A stretch of DNA of 10,734 bases. It comes from Pseudomonadota bacterium. Lineage in GTDB: Bacteria > Desulfobacterota > Desulfobacteria > Desulfobacterales > Desulfosarcinaceae. Below the pieces are notes generated by a model, which was given only the letters and a program-made list of their open reading frames with translations, was not told the DNA's origin and made no database searches. Of the stretch, positions 1 through 6,016 are shown one piece after another. Numbering within the stretch: position 1 is the stretch's first letter; each line of letters begins with the position of its first letter. The position numbers were made by a program, and so were the translations under genes. Location: positions 1-10,734 of the forward strand of contig JAEYRZ010000132.1 in NCBI GenBank assembly GCA_023435265.1, in the 5' to 3' direction.

Positions 1-1055
1 GCCGCCCAGTCGATGAACATGCCCAGGATGAAAACGATGAACATCATGATCGCGAGCGCGACCCAGCGATTGAGCCCGCTGCCGATGAACAGATCGGCCA
101 CCACGTCGCCGCCGCCCATGCTGAGGAAAACCGTTGAAAAGAAGGTGCCTCCGATGAAGAGCATCATCACCATGGCGGTCGTCTTCAAAGTGGCGACGCT
201 CGCCTTGCGCAGCACCGGCCAGTTGACCGCCTTGTTGAAAAGAGCCAGCAGAAAGGCGCCCAGGGCGCCCATGCCGGCCGCTTCGGTCGCCGTGGCGATG
301 CCGGCCAGGATCGTGCCCATGACCATCAGAATCAAAGCCAGCGGCGGAAGCAGCGATTTCAGCGTCATGCGCCACTTCTGGGCGCTGCTCCACTTGTCTG
401 CCTCCCGCCGGCTGATGGGCGGGCCGAGCCGGGGATTGAAATTGCAGCGTGCCACCACGTAAAAGAAGTAAAACCCGGAAAGCAGCAGCCCCGGCAGAAT
501 GGCGCCGGCGAACAGATTGCCCACCGAGGTCTCTTTCAGGCCGGTCAGGCCGGCATAAACCACCATCATGATGCTGGGCGGGATGAGGATGCCGAGCGTT
601 CCCGAGGCGCAGATAATGCCGCTGGCCAGTTCTTTCTGGTACCCCTTGGCCATCAGGGCCGGTGTCGCCAGAAGCCCCATGGCCACGACCGATGCGCCGA
701 TGATGCCCGTGGTGGCCGCGAACACCGTGCACACCACGATCACGGCCAGCCCCAGGCCGCCCTTGATGCCGCCCAGGACGACGTACAGCGACTCGAACAG
801 GGCTTCGGCGACCTTCGATTGATCCAGCAGCTGGGCCATGAAGATGAAGAGCGGGATCGCCACCAGGGTGTAGTTGTTCATCAAGCCCCAGGCATTGTTG
901 GCAAAAAGGTTGAACAAGGGGGCCAGGTTGAACCCGTTGTCGATCAGGCCGAACAGCGCGGCGACGCCGGCCAGCGTGAAGGCCAGCTGGTGGCCCAGGG
1001 TGATGGACAAGATCAAGGTCGTGAACATTGCCACGGTCAAGAATTCGATGCTCAT
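1..1055 (-). CDS. dctM: TRAP transporter large permease DctM (C-terminus cut by window edge)
   Basis: This is the large membrane subunit of a TRAP transporter, which forms the substrate pathway and uses an ion gradient to import a carboxylate delivered by the periplasmic binding protein. The frame is open from the ATG at 1055 to the window edge, giving 351 codons; the family is usually about 425-445 residues, so roughly 80-90 are missing. It begins MSIEFLTVAMF and is a run of hydrophobic helices with Gly/Ala-rich turns. Family-typical stretches include ILIPPSIMMVVYAGLTG, GTILAGIATATEAAGMGA and, at the cut end, FILGMFIDW. The start overlaps the dctQ stop in an ATGA, and GGGAGG lies about 11 bases upstream, so translation is probably coupled to dctQ. 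I see no frameshift. The family is certain; the substrate cannot be read from this subunit. Confidence 0.95.
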   Translation of the reverse strand, partial: MSIEFLTVAMFTTLILSITLGHQLAFTLAGVAALFGLIDNGFNLAPLFNLFANNAWGLMNNYTLVAIPLFIFMAQLLDQSKVAEALFESLYVVLGGIKGGLGLAVIVVCTVFAATTGIIGASVVAMGLLATPALMAKGYQKELASGIICASGTLGILIPPSIMMVVYAGLTGLKETSVGNLFAGAILPGLLLSGFYFFYVVARCNFNPRLGPPISRREADKWSSAQKWRMTLKSLLPPLALILMVMGTILAGIATATEAAGMGALGAFLLALFNKAVNWPVLRKASVATLKTTAMVMMLFIGGTFFSTVFLSMGGGDVVADLFIGSGLNRWVALAIMMFIVFILGMFIDWA

Positions 1056-1585
1056 GACGCGATTTTCCTCCCGGCCGGATCACTGTTTGGGTTCGCTGAA
1101 AGTGAGTTGAGCGCTTTGAGAACAGTGGAAATGCCCTGCAGCAGCAAAAAGGTGAGGCACAGGGCCATGATCAGTTTGAGGGGATAAACGGGCGGTGCCC
1201 AGCTGGTCGAATTCAACTCCAACTGCGCCGTCGAAAGCAGGGCGAATTTCCAGGCCCACAACGTCAGACAGGTGAATACGGGCAGAAAGATGACCGCATT
1301 GGTGATGATCGTCAGGAAGGCCTGGGCGCGCGGCAGCAAGCGCGAACTGAATATGTCCACCTTGACATGGCCTTCCATGACATCCGTGTAAGCCAGGCCG
1401 AACATGAAATGCAGGCCGTAAAGGAATGTGGTGGCTTCGAAGCCCCAAATCGTGGGGGCGTTGAAAACGTAGCGCATGAACACTTCGTAGATCACGACCA
1501 CCGCCATGGGCAGGATCAGCAGCGCCGTCCATTCGCCCTCCCGGCGGTTGAATGTATCGATACCCGTGGAGATCGTGCTCAGCAT
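1052..1585 (-). CDS. dctQ: TRAP transporter small permease DctQ
   Basis: This is the small membrane subunit of the TRAP transporter, which packs against DctM in the inner membrane. It has 177 residues, normal for the family. Four hydrophobic segments are visible at about residues 20-40, 48-68, 88-112 and 133-157. Family features are the E34/R38-Y39 pair after the first helix, the PTIWGFE stretch (44-50) and the GHVKVDIF loop (72-79). The ATG at 1585 has GAGAGG about 5 bases upstream. The stop overlaps the dctM start by 4 bases. A gap of 70 bases with a GC-rich stem-loop separates it from dctP. The C-terminal tail from about 160 is polar and probably cytoplasmic. Confidence 0.93.
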   Translation of the reverse strand: MLSTISTGIDTFNRREGEWTALLILPMAVVVIYEVFMRYVFNAPTIWGFEATTFLYGLHFMFGLAYTDVMEGHVKVDIFSSRLLPRAQAFLTIITNAVIFLPVFTCLTLWAWKFALLSTAQLELNSTSWAPPVYPLKLIMALCLTFLLLQGISTVLKALNSLSANPNSDPAGRKIAS

Positions 1586-1608
1586 CGTCGCCTCTCGATC
1601 GCTATGGT

Positions 1609-1645
1609 GGCGGCCCCTTGGGGCCCCGTGCCATCCGGGGCCGCC
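1609..1645 (-). promoter_or_regulatory. Stem-loop between dctP and dctQ
   Basis: Two perfectly complementary 9-base arms (1609-1617 and 1637-1645, GGCGGCCCC and GGGGCCGCC) flank a 19-base loop in the short gap between dctP and dctQ. The loop itself contains GGGGCCCC, so alternative foldings exist. No T-run follows on the minus strand, so it is not a standard intrinsic terminator. Position and shape fit an mRNA processing or 3'-end-protecting hairpin that lets the binding protein be made in excess of the permeases. That role is an inference; the inverted repeat is directly visible. Confidence 0.55.
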
Positions 1646-1655
1646 TCCCGTGGTG

Positions 1656-2849
1656 TTATTCCTTGTGCTGGCCTTTCATATAGGTCTCATAAGGCCAGGC
1701 GGCCGCCCCGCCGCGTGCGTCGCGCCAGTCGGCAAAGCTCTTGAGGAACTCGTCCTGGCTGTCGACGATCTTTTTCACGTCCGGAAACTTGGCTTTGAGT
1801 TCTTCCATGTATTCCTGCGTGGTTTTGCGGAATTGAATCAGGGCGTCGGGGTCCATGTGCACGATCTCGATCTTCTGCTTGAATCTCCGGATGGCTTCGG
1901 CGTTGAGGCCGTTGATCCAGTTGTAGCTCCACAGTTGGGTTTCTTTGGCGCAGATGTCGACGATCCACTTCAGGTCTTGGGGCAATTTGTCGTACGCATC
2001 CTTGTTGAAGAAGAGGGCGCACTGGATGCCGGGCTGATGCACGCCGGGCTGGATGGCATATTTGGTGATTTCATCGAAACCCATCGGGTAGTTGATCGCC
2101 GGTGAAGAAAATTCGGCCGCGTCGATCACGCCGCGTTCCAGCGCCAGGTAGATCTCTCCGCCCGGCAGCGGGCTCACCGATGCGCCCAGTTTATTCAGGA
2201 TGTCCATGTACCATCCTACCGTGCGCACCCGCATGCCTTTGAAATCTTCCATTTTGGAGGCGCGCTTGTTGGAAAAGAGCCCCATCTCCTGTCCGCACTG
2301 GCCGCCCGGAAGCGCGACCATGTTGAACTTGCCATACAATTCGTTCATCATCTCGGCGCCGCCCTTTTCATACAGCCAGATATTGTAGCCTTCCGCATCC
2401 AGTCCGAAGGGCACCGAACCCAGGGCGACGAACGCCTCGTTTTTGCCCTTCCAGTAGCCGCACCAGTCGTGGCCGGCCTGGGCCGCGCCTTGGCTGACGG
2501 CATCGAAGCTTTGCATGGCAGGCACCAGCTCTCCGGCGGCGAAGGGTTTGATGTCGAGCCGGCCGGCGCTGGCCAGGCGGACGCTGTCGCAGAAATGCGC
2601 CGCGATGTCGTAGAAGAGCAGCCCCTTGTCCCAGGGCATGACCATCTTCCAGCGGATTTTTTCATCCGAGGTTTTAAAGGCGATCCGCTTGGCGGCCTCG
2701 CTGCGCTTATCAACTCCGAATTTCTCACGTTTGACCGGTGCCGTGGGTGCTTTAACTTCGCTCTGGGCCGCAGCGGCGGCCGAGGCCCCGAGGCCGATCA
2801 TGCTCAATGCCGTAATCAAAACCAGTACCCGCAAAAACCCGTGCTTCAT
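1656..2849 (-). CDS. dctP: TRAP transporter periplasmic binding protein DctP (keto/hydroxy-acid type)
   Basis: This is the periplasmic solute-binding subunit that captures the substrate and hands it to DctQM. From the ATG at 2849 it has 397 residues. A clear signal peptide follows: MKHGFLR, a hydrophobic core LVLITALSMIGLGA, then an Ala-rich cleavage area near residue 28. GGAAGG ends 9 bases before this ATG. The frame stays open to an ATG at 2984, and another in-frame ATG at 2960 has a strong SD but only 2 bases of spacing; both would put about 37-45 residues ahead of the signal peptide, so I reject them. Family marks are GMRVRT with the substrate-carboxylate Arg (R209), LPGGEIYLALERGVIDAAE (228-246) and YAIQPGVHQPG (264-274). 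This pattern belongs to the subfamily of TakP and the Thermus lactate-binding protein, which bind 2-oxo or 2-hydroxy monocarboxylates. The divergent dehydrogenase agrees with such a substrate, but the exact acid is inferred. Confidence 0.93.
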   Translation of the reverse strand: MKHGFLRVLVLITALSMIGLGASAAAAAQSEVKAPTAPVKREKFGVDKRSEAAKRIAFKTSDEKIRWKMVMPWDKGLLFYDIAAHFCDSVRLASAGRLDIKPFAAGELVPAMQSFDAVSQGAAQAGHDWCGYWKGKNEAFVALGSVPFGLDAEGYNIWLYEKGGAEMMNELYGKFNMVALPGGQCGQEMGLFSNKRASKMEDFKGMRVRTVGWYMDILNKLGASVSPLPGGEIYLALERGVIDAAEFSSPAINYPMGFDEITKYAIQPGVHQPGIQCALFFNKDAYDKLPQDLKWIVDICAKETQLWSYNWINGLNAEAIRRFKQKIEIVHMDPDALIQFRKTTQEYMEELKAKFPDVKKIVDSQDEFLKSFADWRDARGGAAAWPYETYMKGQHKE

Positions 2850-2891
2850 TGTTTGCATCCTTCCGCTGAGTGCGTTTAAGTCATTGGAGCG

Positions 2892-2929
2892 CGTAACGCA
2901 TGAATCGAATCGTAACGCATGGATCGAGG
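2892..2929. repeat. Tandem 19-base direct repeat in the dctP leader
   Basis: Two adjacent copies with a 19-base period start at 2892 and 2911. Both begin CGTAACGCATG and continue with ATCGA after one variable base, giving 16 of the first 17 positions identical. The repeat lies between the leader ORF and the dctP ribosome-binding site. It could be paired protein-binding sites or simple slippage; nothing in the sequence decides between them. Confidence 0.7.
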
Positions 2930-2932
2930 CCT

Positions 2933-2956
2933 TCAGGCGCCTGCATGGCGCTGCAT
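2933..2956 (-). CDS. Possible 7-residue leader peptide upstream of dctP
   Basis: A minimal ORF reads M-Q-R-H-A-G-A and then TGA. It follows a consensus AGGAGG (2963-2968) at an ideal 6-base spacing, the strongest ribosome-binding site in this part of the window. The same SD is only 2 bases from an in-frame upstream ATG of dctP (2960), too close for good initiation and in front of residues that do not look like a secreted protein's start. Translation of the short ORF could therefore modulate dctP. There is no coding statistic for so short an ORF, so this stays a hypothesis. Confidence 0.3.
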   Translation of the reverse strand: MQRHAGA

Positions 2957-3006
2957 CCATCACCTCCTCTCGTGTCCAGGTCACTTTGGATAAGGTATTC
3001 CCAATT

Positions 3007-3021
3007 AATGGTAGTACCTTT
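3007..3021. promoter_or_regulatory. GntR-family operator at the dctP promoter
   Basis: The site AATGGTAGTACCTTT has a GGT-N3-ACC core centred on 3014. The outer A/T positions also pair, except for one T-T mismatch next to the core. This matches the operator pattern of the LldR/PdhR branch of FCD regulators. It overlaps the end of the proposed -10 and the predicted start of the dctP transcript, a position that would block transcription. It is a weaker copy than the site at 3158-3170. A 7-base inverted repeat (CTTTGGA at 2984-2990, TCCAAAG at 3028-3034) brackets it almost symmetrically. Confidence 0.55.
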
Positions 3022-3049
3022 AGCTATTCCAAAGGTGGAGGGTTGTCAA
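3021..3049 (-). promoter_or_regulatory. Candidate promoter of dctPQM
   Basis: On the minus strand a perfect TTGACA (-35, 3044-3049) is followed after 17 bases by TAGCTA (3021-3026) as a poor -10. The surroundings are AT-rich, in contrast to the GC-rich genes. The -35 is convincing; the -10 matches the consensus at few positions, so the promoter may be weak or activator-assisted. The predicted start falls inside the operator-like site at 3007-3021. Confidence 0.45.
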
Positions 3050-3137
3050 GTTGTATTCTGCAAAAATTTAATGACTATTATATCAAGCACTTAAATTCAG
3101 TTGGTTGGCGATGTGTCTTGGTTCGGTGACTATTGGG

Positions 3138-3167
3138 TTGATCTTGGTTCTTATTTATTGGTATTAC
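3138..3167 (+). promoter_or_regulatory. Candidate promoter of glcD-glcF-gntR
   Basis: TTGATC (3138-3143) and TATTAC (3162-3167) are separated by 18 bases in an AT-rich stretch about 70 bases upstream of glcD. Both hexamers are partial matches. The -10 lies wholly inside the perfect palindrome at 3158-3170, which supports this stretch being the regulated promoter. An alternative with TTGGGT at 3133 and TATTGG at 3156 cannot be excluded, and it would be covered by the same palindrome. Confidence 0.4.
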
Positions 3168-3170
3168 CAA
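3158..3170. promoter_or_regulatory. Perfect GntR (LldR/PdhR-type) operator TTGGT-N3-ACCAA
   Basis: TTGGTATTACCAA is a perfect inverted repeat with 5-base arms around ATT, centred on 3164. It is the textbook form of operators bound by PdhR and LldR type FCD regulators (TTGGT-N3-ACCAA). It sits on the -10 of the candidate glcD promoter and 66 bases before the glcD start. The likely ligand is the product of the FCD gene at 5949-6662 in the same operon, which would make the operon autoregulated. The second GGT-N3-ACC site is 150 bases away centre to centre, so looping between the two is possible. Confidence 0.75.
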
Positions 3171-3236
3171 ATACAGTACAGCGGGAAGCGCTCCGCCTCC
3201 AAGCGTCTCGCAACTCAAGCATCGAAAGGAGTCGAC

Positions 3237-4619
3237 ATGAAAAGCCGTTCCCTGTTTCAGGCTCTGGCCGAGATCGCGGGGTCGGAAAATATCTTCAGTG
3301 ATCCGACCGATCTGTTCACGTATTCGTACGACGCCGCGGTCCTGGAGCCGCAGATGCCGGCTGCCGTCGTACGCCCAACGACGCCGGAAGCACTCGGGGG
3401 GGTGGTCCGGTTCTGTGATCAGAACGGCCTGCCGCTGATCGTGCGCGGGTCCGGGACCAACTTGAGCGGCGGCACCATACCGAGCGCCGGCAGCGTGGTG
3501 GTATTGACCAACGGGCTGAACCGCATCCTGGAGATCAATGCCGAAGACATGTATGCCGTTGTGCAGCCGGGTGTCATCACTGCCCGCCTGGCGGCACGAG
3601 TCGAATCGCAGGGCCTGTTTTATCCTCCCGATCCGGGCAGCCAGGCGGTATCCACCCTGGGCGGCAATGTGGCCGAAAACGCGGGAGGGTTGCGTGGCTT
3701 GAAGTATGGTGTCACGGCCGATTATGTCATGGGCCTTTCGTTTTTCGATCATTCCGGCGAACGGGTCAAAACCGGCGCGCGCACGGTCAAATGCGCAACC
3801 GGCTACAATCTCAAGGCGCTGATGATCGGCTCGGAGGGGACCCTGGGGGTGATGGAGGAGATCATTCTGAAACTGATCCCGCTGCCCCGGTCAAGGAAGG
3901 CGCTGCTGGCCGTTTTCGATGAAATGAACAAAGCTTCTGAAACCGTGGCCGCGGTCATCGCCCGCCATATCGTGCCGGCGACGCTTGAATTTCTGGATAA
4001 TTTCACGATCCGGGCGGTGGAGGACTTCAGCCGCGTGGGCCTGCCGGTCGATGCCGCCGCCGTGCTGCTGATCGAGGTGGACGGCCACCCCGCCCAAGTC
4101 GCGGAGGAAGCGGCCATTGTGGAATCGATCTGCCGCCAGCAGGGCGCCACGTCGATTCGTATGGCCGACGACGATGCCCAGCGCGACCGCATCTGGGCCG
4201 CCCGGCGCAGCGCCCTGTCGGCCCTGGCCAAGCTGAAACCGACGGTTGTCCTGGAAGACGCCACCGTGCCGCGCTCGAAAATTCCGGCCATGGTGCGCGC
4301 GCTGCAGTCCATTGCCGGGCGGTTCGACCTCTCCATCGGCACGTTCGGGCATGCCGGCGACGGCAACCTGCATCCCACCATTCTGACCGACAAGCGCGAT
4401 CGGGAGGAGTGGCAGCGCGTGGAGGCGGCCATCGAAGCGATATTCGATGAGGCCCTGGCATTGGGCGGAACCCTTTCGGGCGAGCATGGCACGGGGCTGG
4501 CGAAATCCAGGTTCCTGGAGAAAGAGACCGGCCGGCCGGCCATTCTTCTTTCGCGGCGCATCAAAAAGGCGCTCGATCCTCGGAATATCCTCAATCCGGG
4601 CAAGGTCATAGGAGGGTAG
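3237..4619 (+). CDS. glcD: FAD-linked 2-hydroxy-acid dehydrogenase subunit (GlcD / D-lactate dehydrogenase type)
   Basis: This is the flavin subunit that oxidises a 2-hydroxy acid such as D-lactate or glycolate to the 2-oxo acid and passes electrons to its Fe-S partner. The start at 3237 has AAGGAG 5 bases upstream; the frame is open further up to 3105, but that extension lacks an SD and covers the operator. The protein has 460 residues, normal for the family. The FAD-binding PCMH domain spans about 35-215: RGSGTNLSGG (70-79), PPDPGS (130-135), then LGGNVAENAGG and GYNLKALMIGSEGTLG. The C-terminal FAD-oxidase domain carries GTFGHAGDGNLHP (368-380), with metal-binding His372 and His379, and LSGEHGTG (413-420). 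glcF begins 2 bases after the stop. A separate GlcE gene is absent, as is common in the two-subunit lactate dehydrogenases of sulfate reducers. The substrate is inferred: D-lactate, glycolate and related acids are all possible. Confidence 0.93.
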   Translation: MKSRSLFQALAEIAGSENIFSDPTDLFTYSYDAAVLEPQMPAAVVRPTTPEALGGVVRFCDQNGLPLIVRGSGTNLSGGTIPSAGSVVVLTNGLNRILEINAEDMYAVVQPGVITARLAARVESQGLFYPPDPGSQAVSTLGGNVAENAGGLRGLKYGVTADYVMGLSFFDHSGERVKTGARTVKCATGYNLKALMIGSEGTLGVMEEIILKLIPLPRSRKALLAVFDEMNKASETVAAVIARHIVPATLEFLDNFTIRAVEDFSRVGLPVDAAAVLLIEVDGHPAQVAEEAAIVESICRQQGATSIRMADDDAQRDRIWAARRSALSALAKLKPTVVLEDATVPRSKIPAMVRALQSIAGRFDLSIGTFGHAGDGNLHPTILTDKRDREEWQRVEAAIEAIFDEALALGGTLSGEHGTGLAKSRFLEKETGRPAILLSRRIKKALDPRNILNPGKVIGG

Positions 4620-4621
4620 GC

Positions 4622-6016
4622 ATGGCCGATATGCACGCACTCATCGCACTGATGCGGGAAATCGAAGAGCAGCTGACCGTCTGCATGCGCTGCGGCATGT
4701 GCCAGGCCGTTTGCCCGCTGTATGCCGAAACCGGGCGTGAATCGGATGTCGCCCGCGGTAAACTGGCCCTTCTGGACGGACTGCTGCAGGAGATGTTCGA
4801 TAAACCCCACGGGGTGGCGGAGCGGCTGCACAAATGCCTGCTGTGCGGCTCGTGTCAGGCCGGCTGTCCGAGCGGCGTGCGGGTGATCGAAATATTTCTC
4901 AAGGCAAGAGCGGTGCTGGCCGCCTTCAGCGGCCTTTCGGCAGCTCAGAAAATCCTCCTGCGCGGCATGCTGGCGCGGCCGGGCGTGCTGGACCGGACGG
5001 CGCTGTGGGGCGCCCGTTTCCAGAAAATGCTCACGCGGCCGGTCAACGATATCCTGGGCACATCCTGCGCCCGCATCGCCTCCCCGCTCATCGGCGATCG
5101 CCATTTCAGGCCGCTGGCGGAAAGACCCTTTCACCAGGATATCCCGAAGCTGCTCACGCCGCCCGGCGCATCGGGTCGCCGGGTGGCGTTCTTCGTCGGC
5201 TGCCTGATCGACAAGATCTATCCCCGCATCGCGCATGCGGCGGTAAACGCCTGCGGCCGCCTGGGGGTCGGCGTTTTCATTCCGGAATCGCTAGGCTGCT
5301 GCGGCATACCGGCCTTATCGGCCGGCGATACGGCCGCTTTTCAACGTCTTGTGCGGTATAACCTCGCCCAGCTGCAGCAAGCCTCTTTCGATTTCCTGGT
5401 CACCGCCTGCGCCACCTGCACCTCGACCATCAAGAAACTGTGGCCCCTGATGCTGGAGGGGAAGGATTCCGGCCTGCAGGCCCAAGCCGTTCAACTCGCA
5501 GATAAGACTTTAGATATATCTCAATTTTTGGTAGATAAGCTGAATTTGACGGGAGGGGAAATCGAGTCCGCGCAAGGCGGGCGGATTGCACCCGCGCAAG
5601 GCGGGCGGATTGCGGTGACCTATCATGACCCTTGCCACCTGCGCAAATCGCTCGGCATATCCGCGCAGCCGCGTGCGGTGCTCAAGGCGATTCCCGGCTG
5701 CCGCCTGATCGAGATGCCGTCTCCGGATCAGTGCTGCGGCATGGGTGGCAGTTTCAATCTGAAACACTACCGCCTCTCGCGGCGCATCGGGGAGCATAAA
5801 CGCGACGCCATCCGGGCGTCGGGATGCCGGGTGGTCGCGACCAGCTGCCCGGCCTGTATGCTGCAGATGTCCGACATCCTTTCCCGATCCGGGGACGGCG
5901 TGGCCGTCAAGCATGTCATCGAGCTTTTTGCGGAAGGCCTGAATCCTTATGCCGATGCCGTTACAGCCGATCAAGCCGAAGAAAATCAGCGACCAGGTTT
6001 TCGAACAGGTGCGTGA
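4622..6016 (+). CDS. glcF: Fe-S subunit of 2-hydroxy-acid dehydrogenase (GlcF type, two CCG domains)
   Basis: This subunit takes electrons from the GlcD flavin and passes them on, probably to the quinone pool or a membrane-bound acceptor. It has 464 residues. Two 4Fe-4S motifs come first: C21, C24, C27, C31-P and C72, C75, C78, C82-P. Two cysteine-rich CCG domains follow: C194, C226-C227-G, C263/C266; and C338, C371-C372-G, C409/C412. All key cysteines are present. GGAGGG in the last codons of glcD serves as ribosome-binding site for the ATG at 4622. Between the two CCG domains (about residues 295-332) the DNA turns AT-rich and then carries a 24-base tandem repeat encoding AQGGRIAP-AQGGRIAV, likely a recently lengthened linker. 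The last 68 bases overlap the start of the GntR gene. No transmembrane helix is apparent, so membrane association would need another partner. Confidence 0.92.
   Translation: MADMHALIALMREIEEQLTVCMRCGMCQAVCPLYAETGRESDVARGKLALLDGLLQEMFDKPHGVAERLHKCLLCGSCQAGCPSGVRVIEIFLKARAVLAAFSGLSAAQKILLRGMLARPGVLDRTALWGARFQKMLTRPVNDILGTSCARIASPLIGDRHFRPLAERPFHQDIPKLLTPPGASGRRVAFFVGCLIDKIYPRIAHAAVNACGRLGVGVFIPESLGCCGIPALSAGDTAAFQRLVRYNLAQLQQASFDFLVTACATCTSTIKKLWPLMLEGKDSGLQAQAVQLADKTLDISQFLVDKLNLTGGEIESAQGGRIAPAQGGRIAVTYHDPCHLRKSLGISAQPRAVLKAIPGCRLIEMPSPDQCCGMGGSFNLKHYRLSRRIGEHKRDAIRASGCRVVATSCPACMLQMSDILSRSGDGVAVKHVIELFAEGLNPYADAVTADQAEENQRPGFRTGA
5568..5613. repeat. 24-base tandem repeat inside glcF
   Basis: Two copies of a 22-base exact match (5568-5589 and 5592-5613) repeat with a 24-base period, so the reading frame is kept and eight residues (AQGGRIAP/AQGGRIAV) are duplicated. 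It lies between the two CCG domains, just before the conserved VTYHDPCH. The stretch directly upstream (about 5505-5555) is AT-rich, unlike the rest of the gene. This could be replication slippage, or a short GC-rich interspersed element inserted in frame. Confidence 0.85.

Larger units (their letters stand above)
2850..3014 (-). promoter_or_regulatory. Long 5' leader of dctP
   Basis: If transcription starts about 7 bases after the -10 proposed at 3021-3026, dctP has a leader of about 165 bases. On the minus strand it holds an AGGAGG ribosome-binding site (2963-2968), a 7-codon ORF, a perfect 10-base palindrome CAGGCGCCTG (2934-2943) and two 19-base direct repeats (2892-2929). I recognise no known riboswitch. 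The boundary at 3014 is a prediction from the promoter, not observed. Confidence 0.4.

Noticed and set aside
2892..2929. Two 19-base repeats considered as a CRISPR remnant
   Set aside because: Only two directly abutting copies without spacers; no cas gene nearby.
3105..3236. Upstream extension of GlcD by 44 codons starting MAMCLGSV
   Set aside because: It lacks a ribosome-binding site, covers the operator and -10, is AT-rich unlike the gene, and 3237 has AAGGAG at 5 bases with a family-typical N-terminus.
3803..5236. 477-residue minus-strand reading frame opposite glcD and glcF
   Set aside because: It is antisense to two proteins with intact motifs; its Arg/Ala/Ser-rich content is typical of an open shadow frame in GC-rich DNA.
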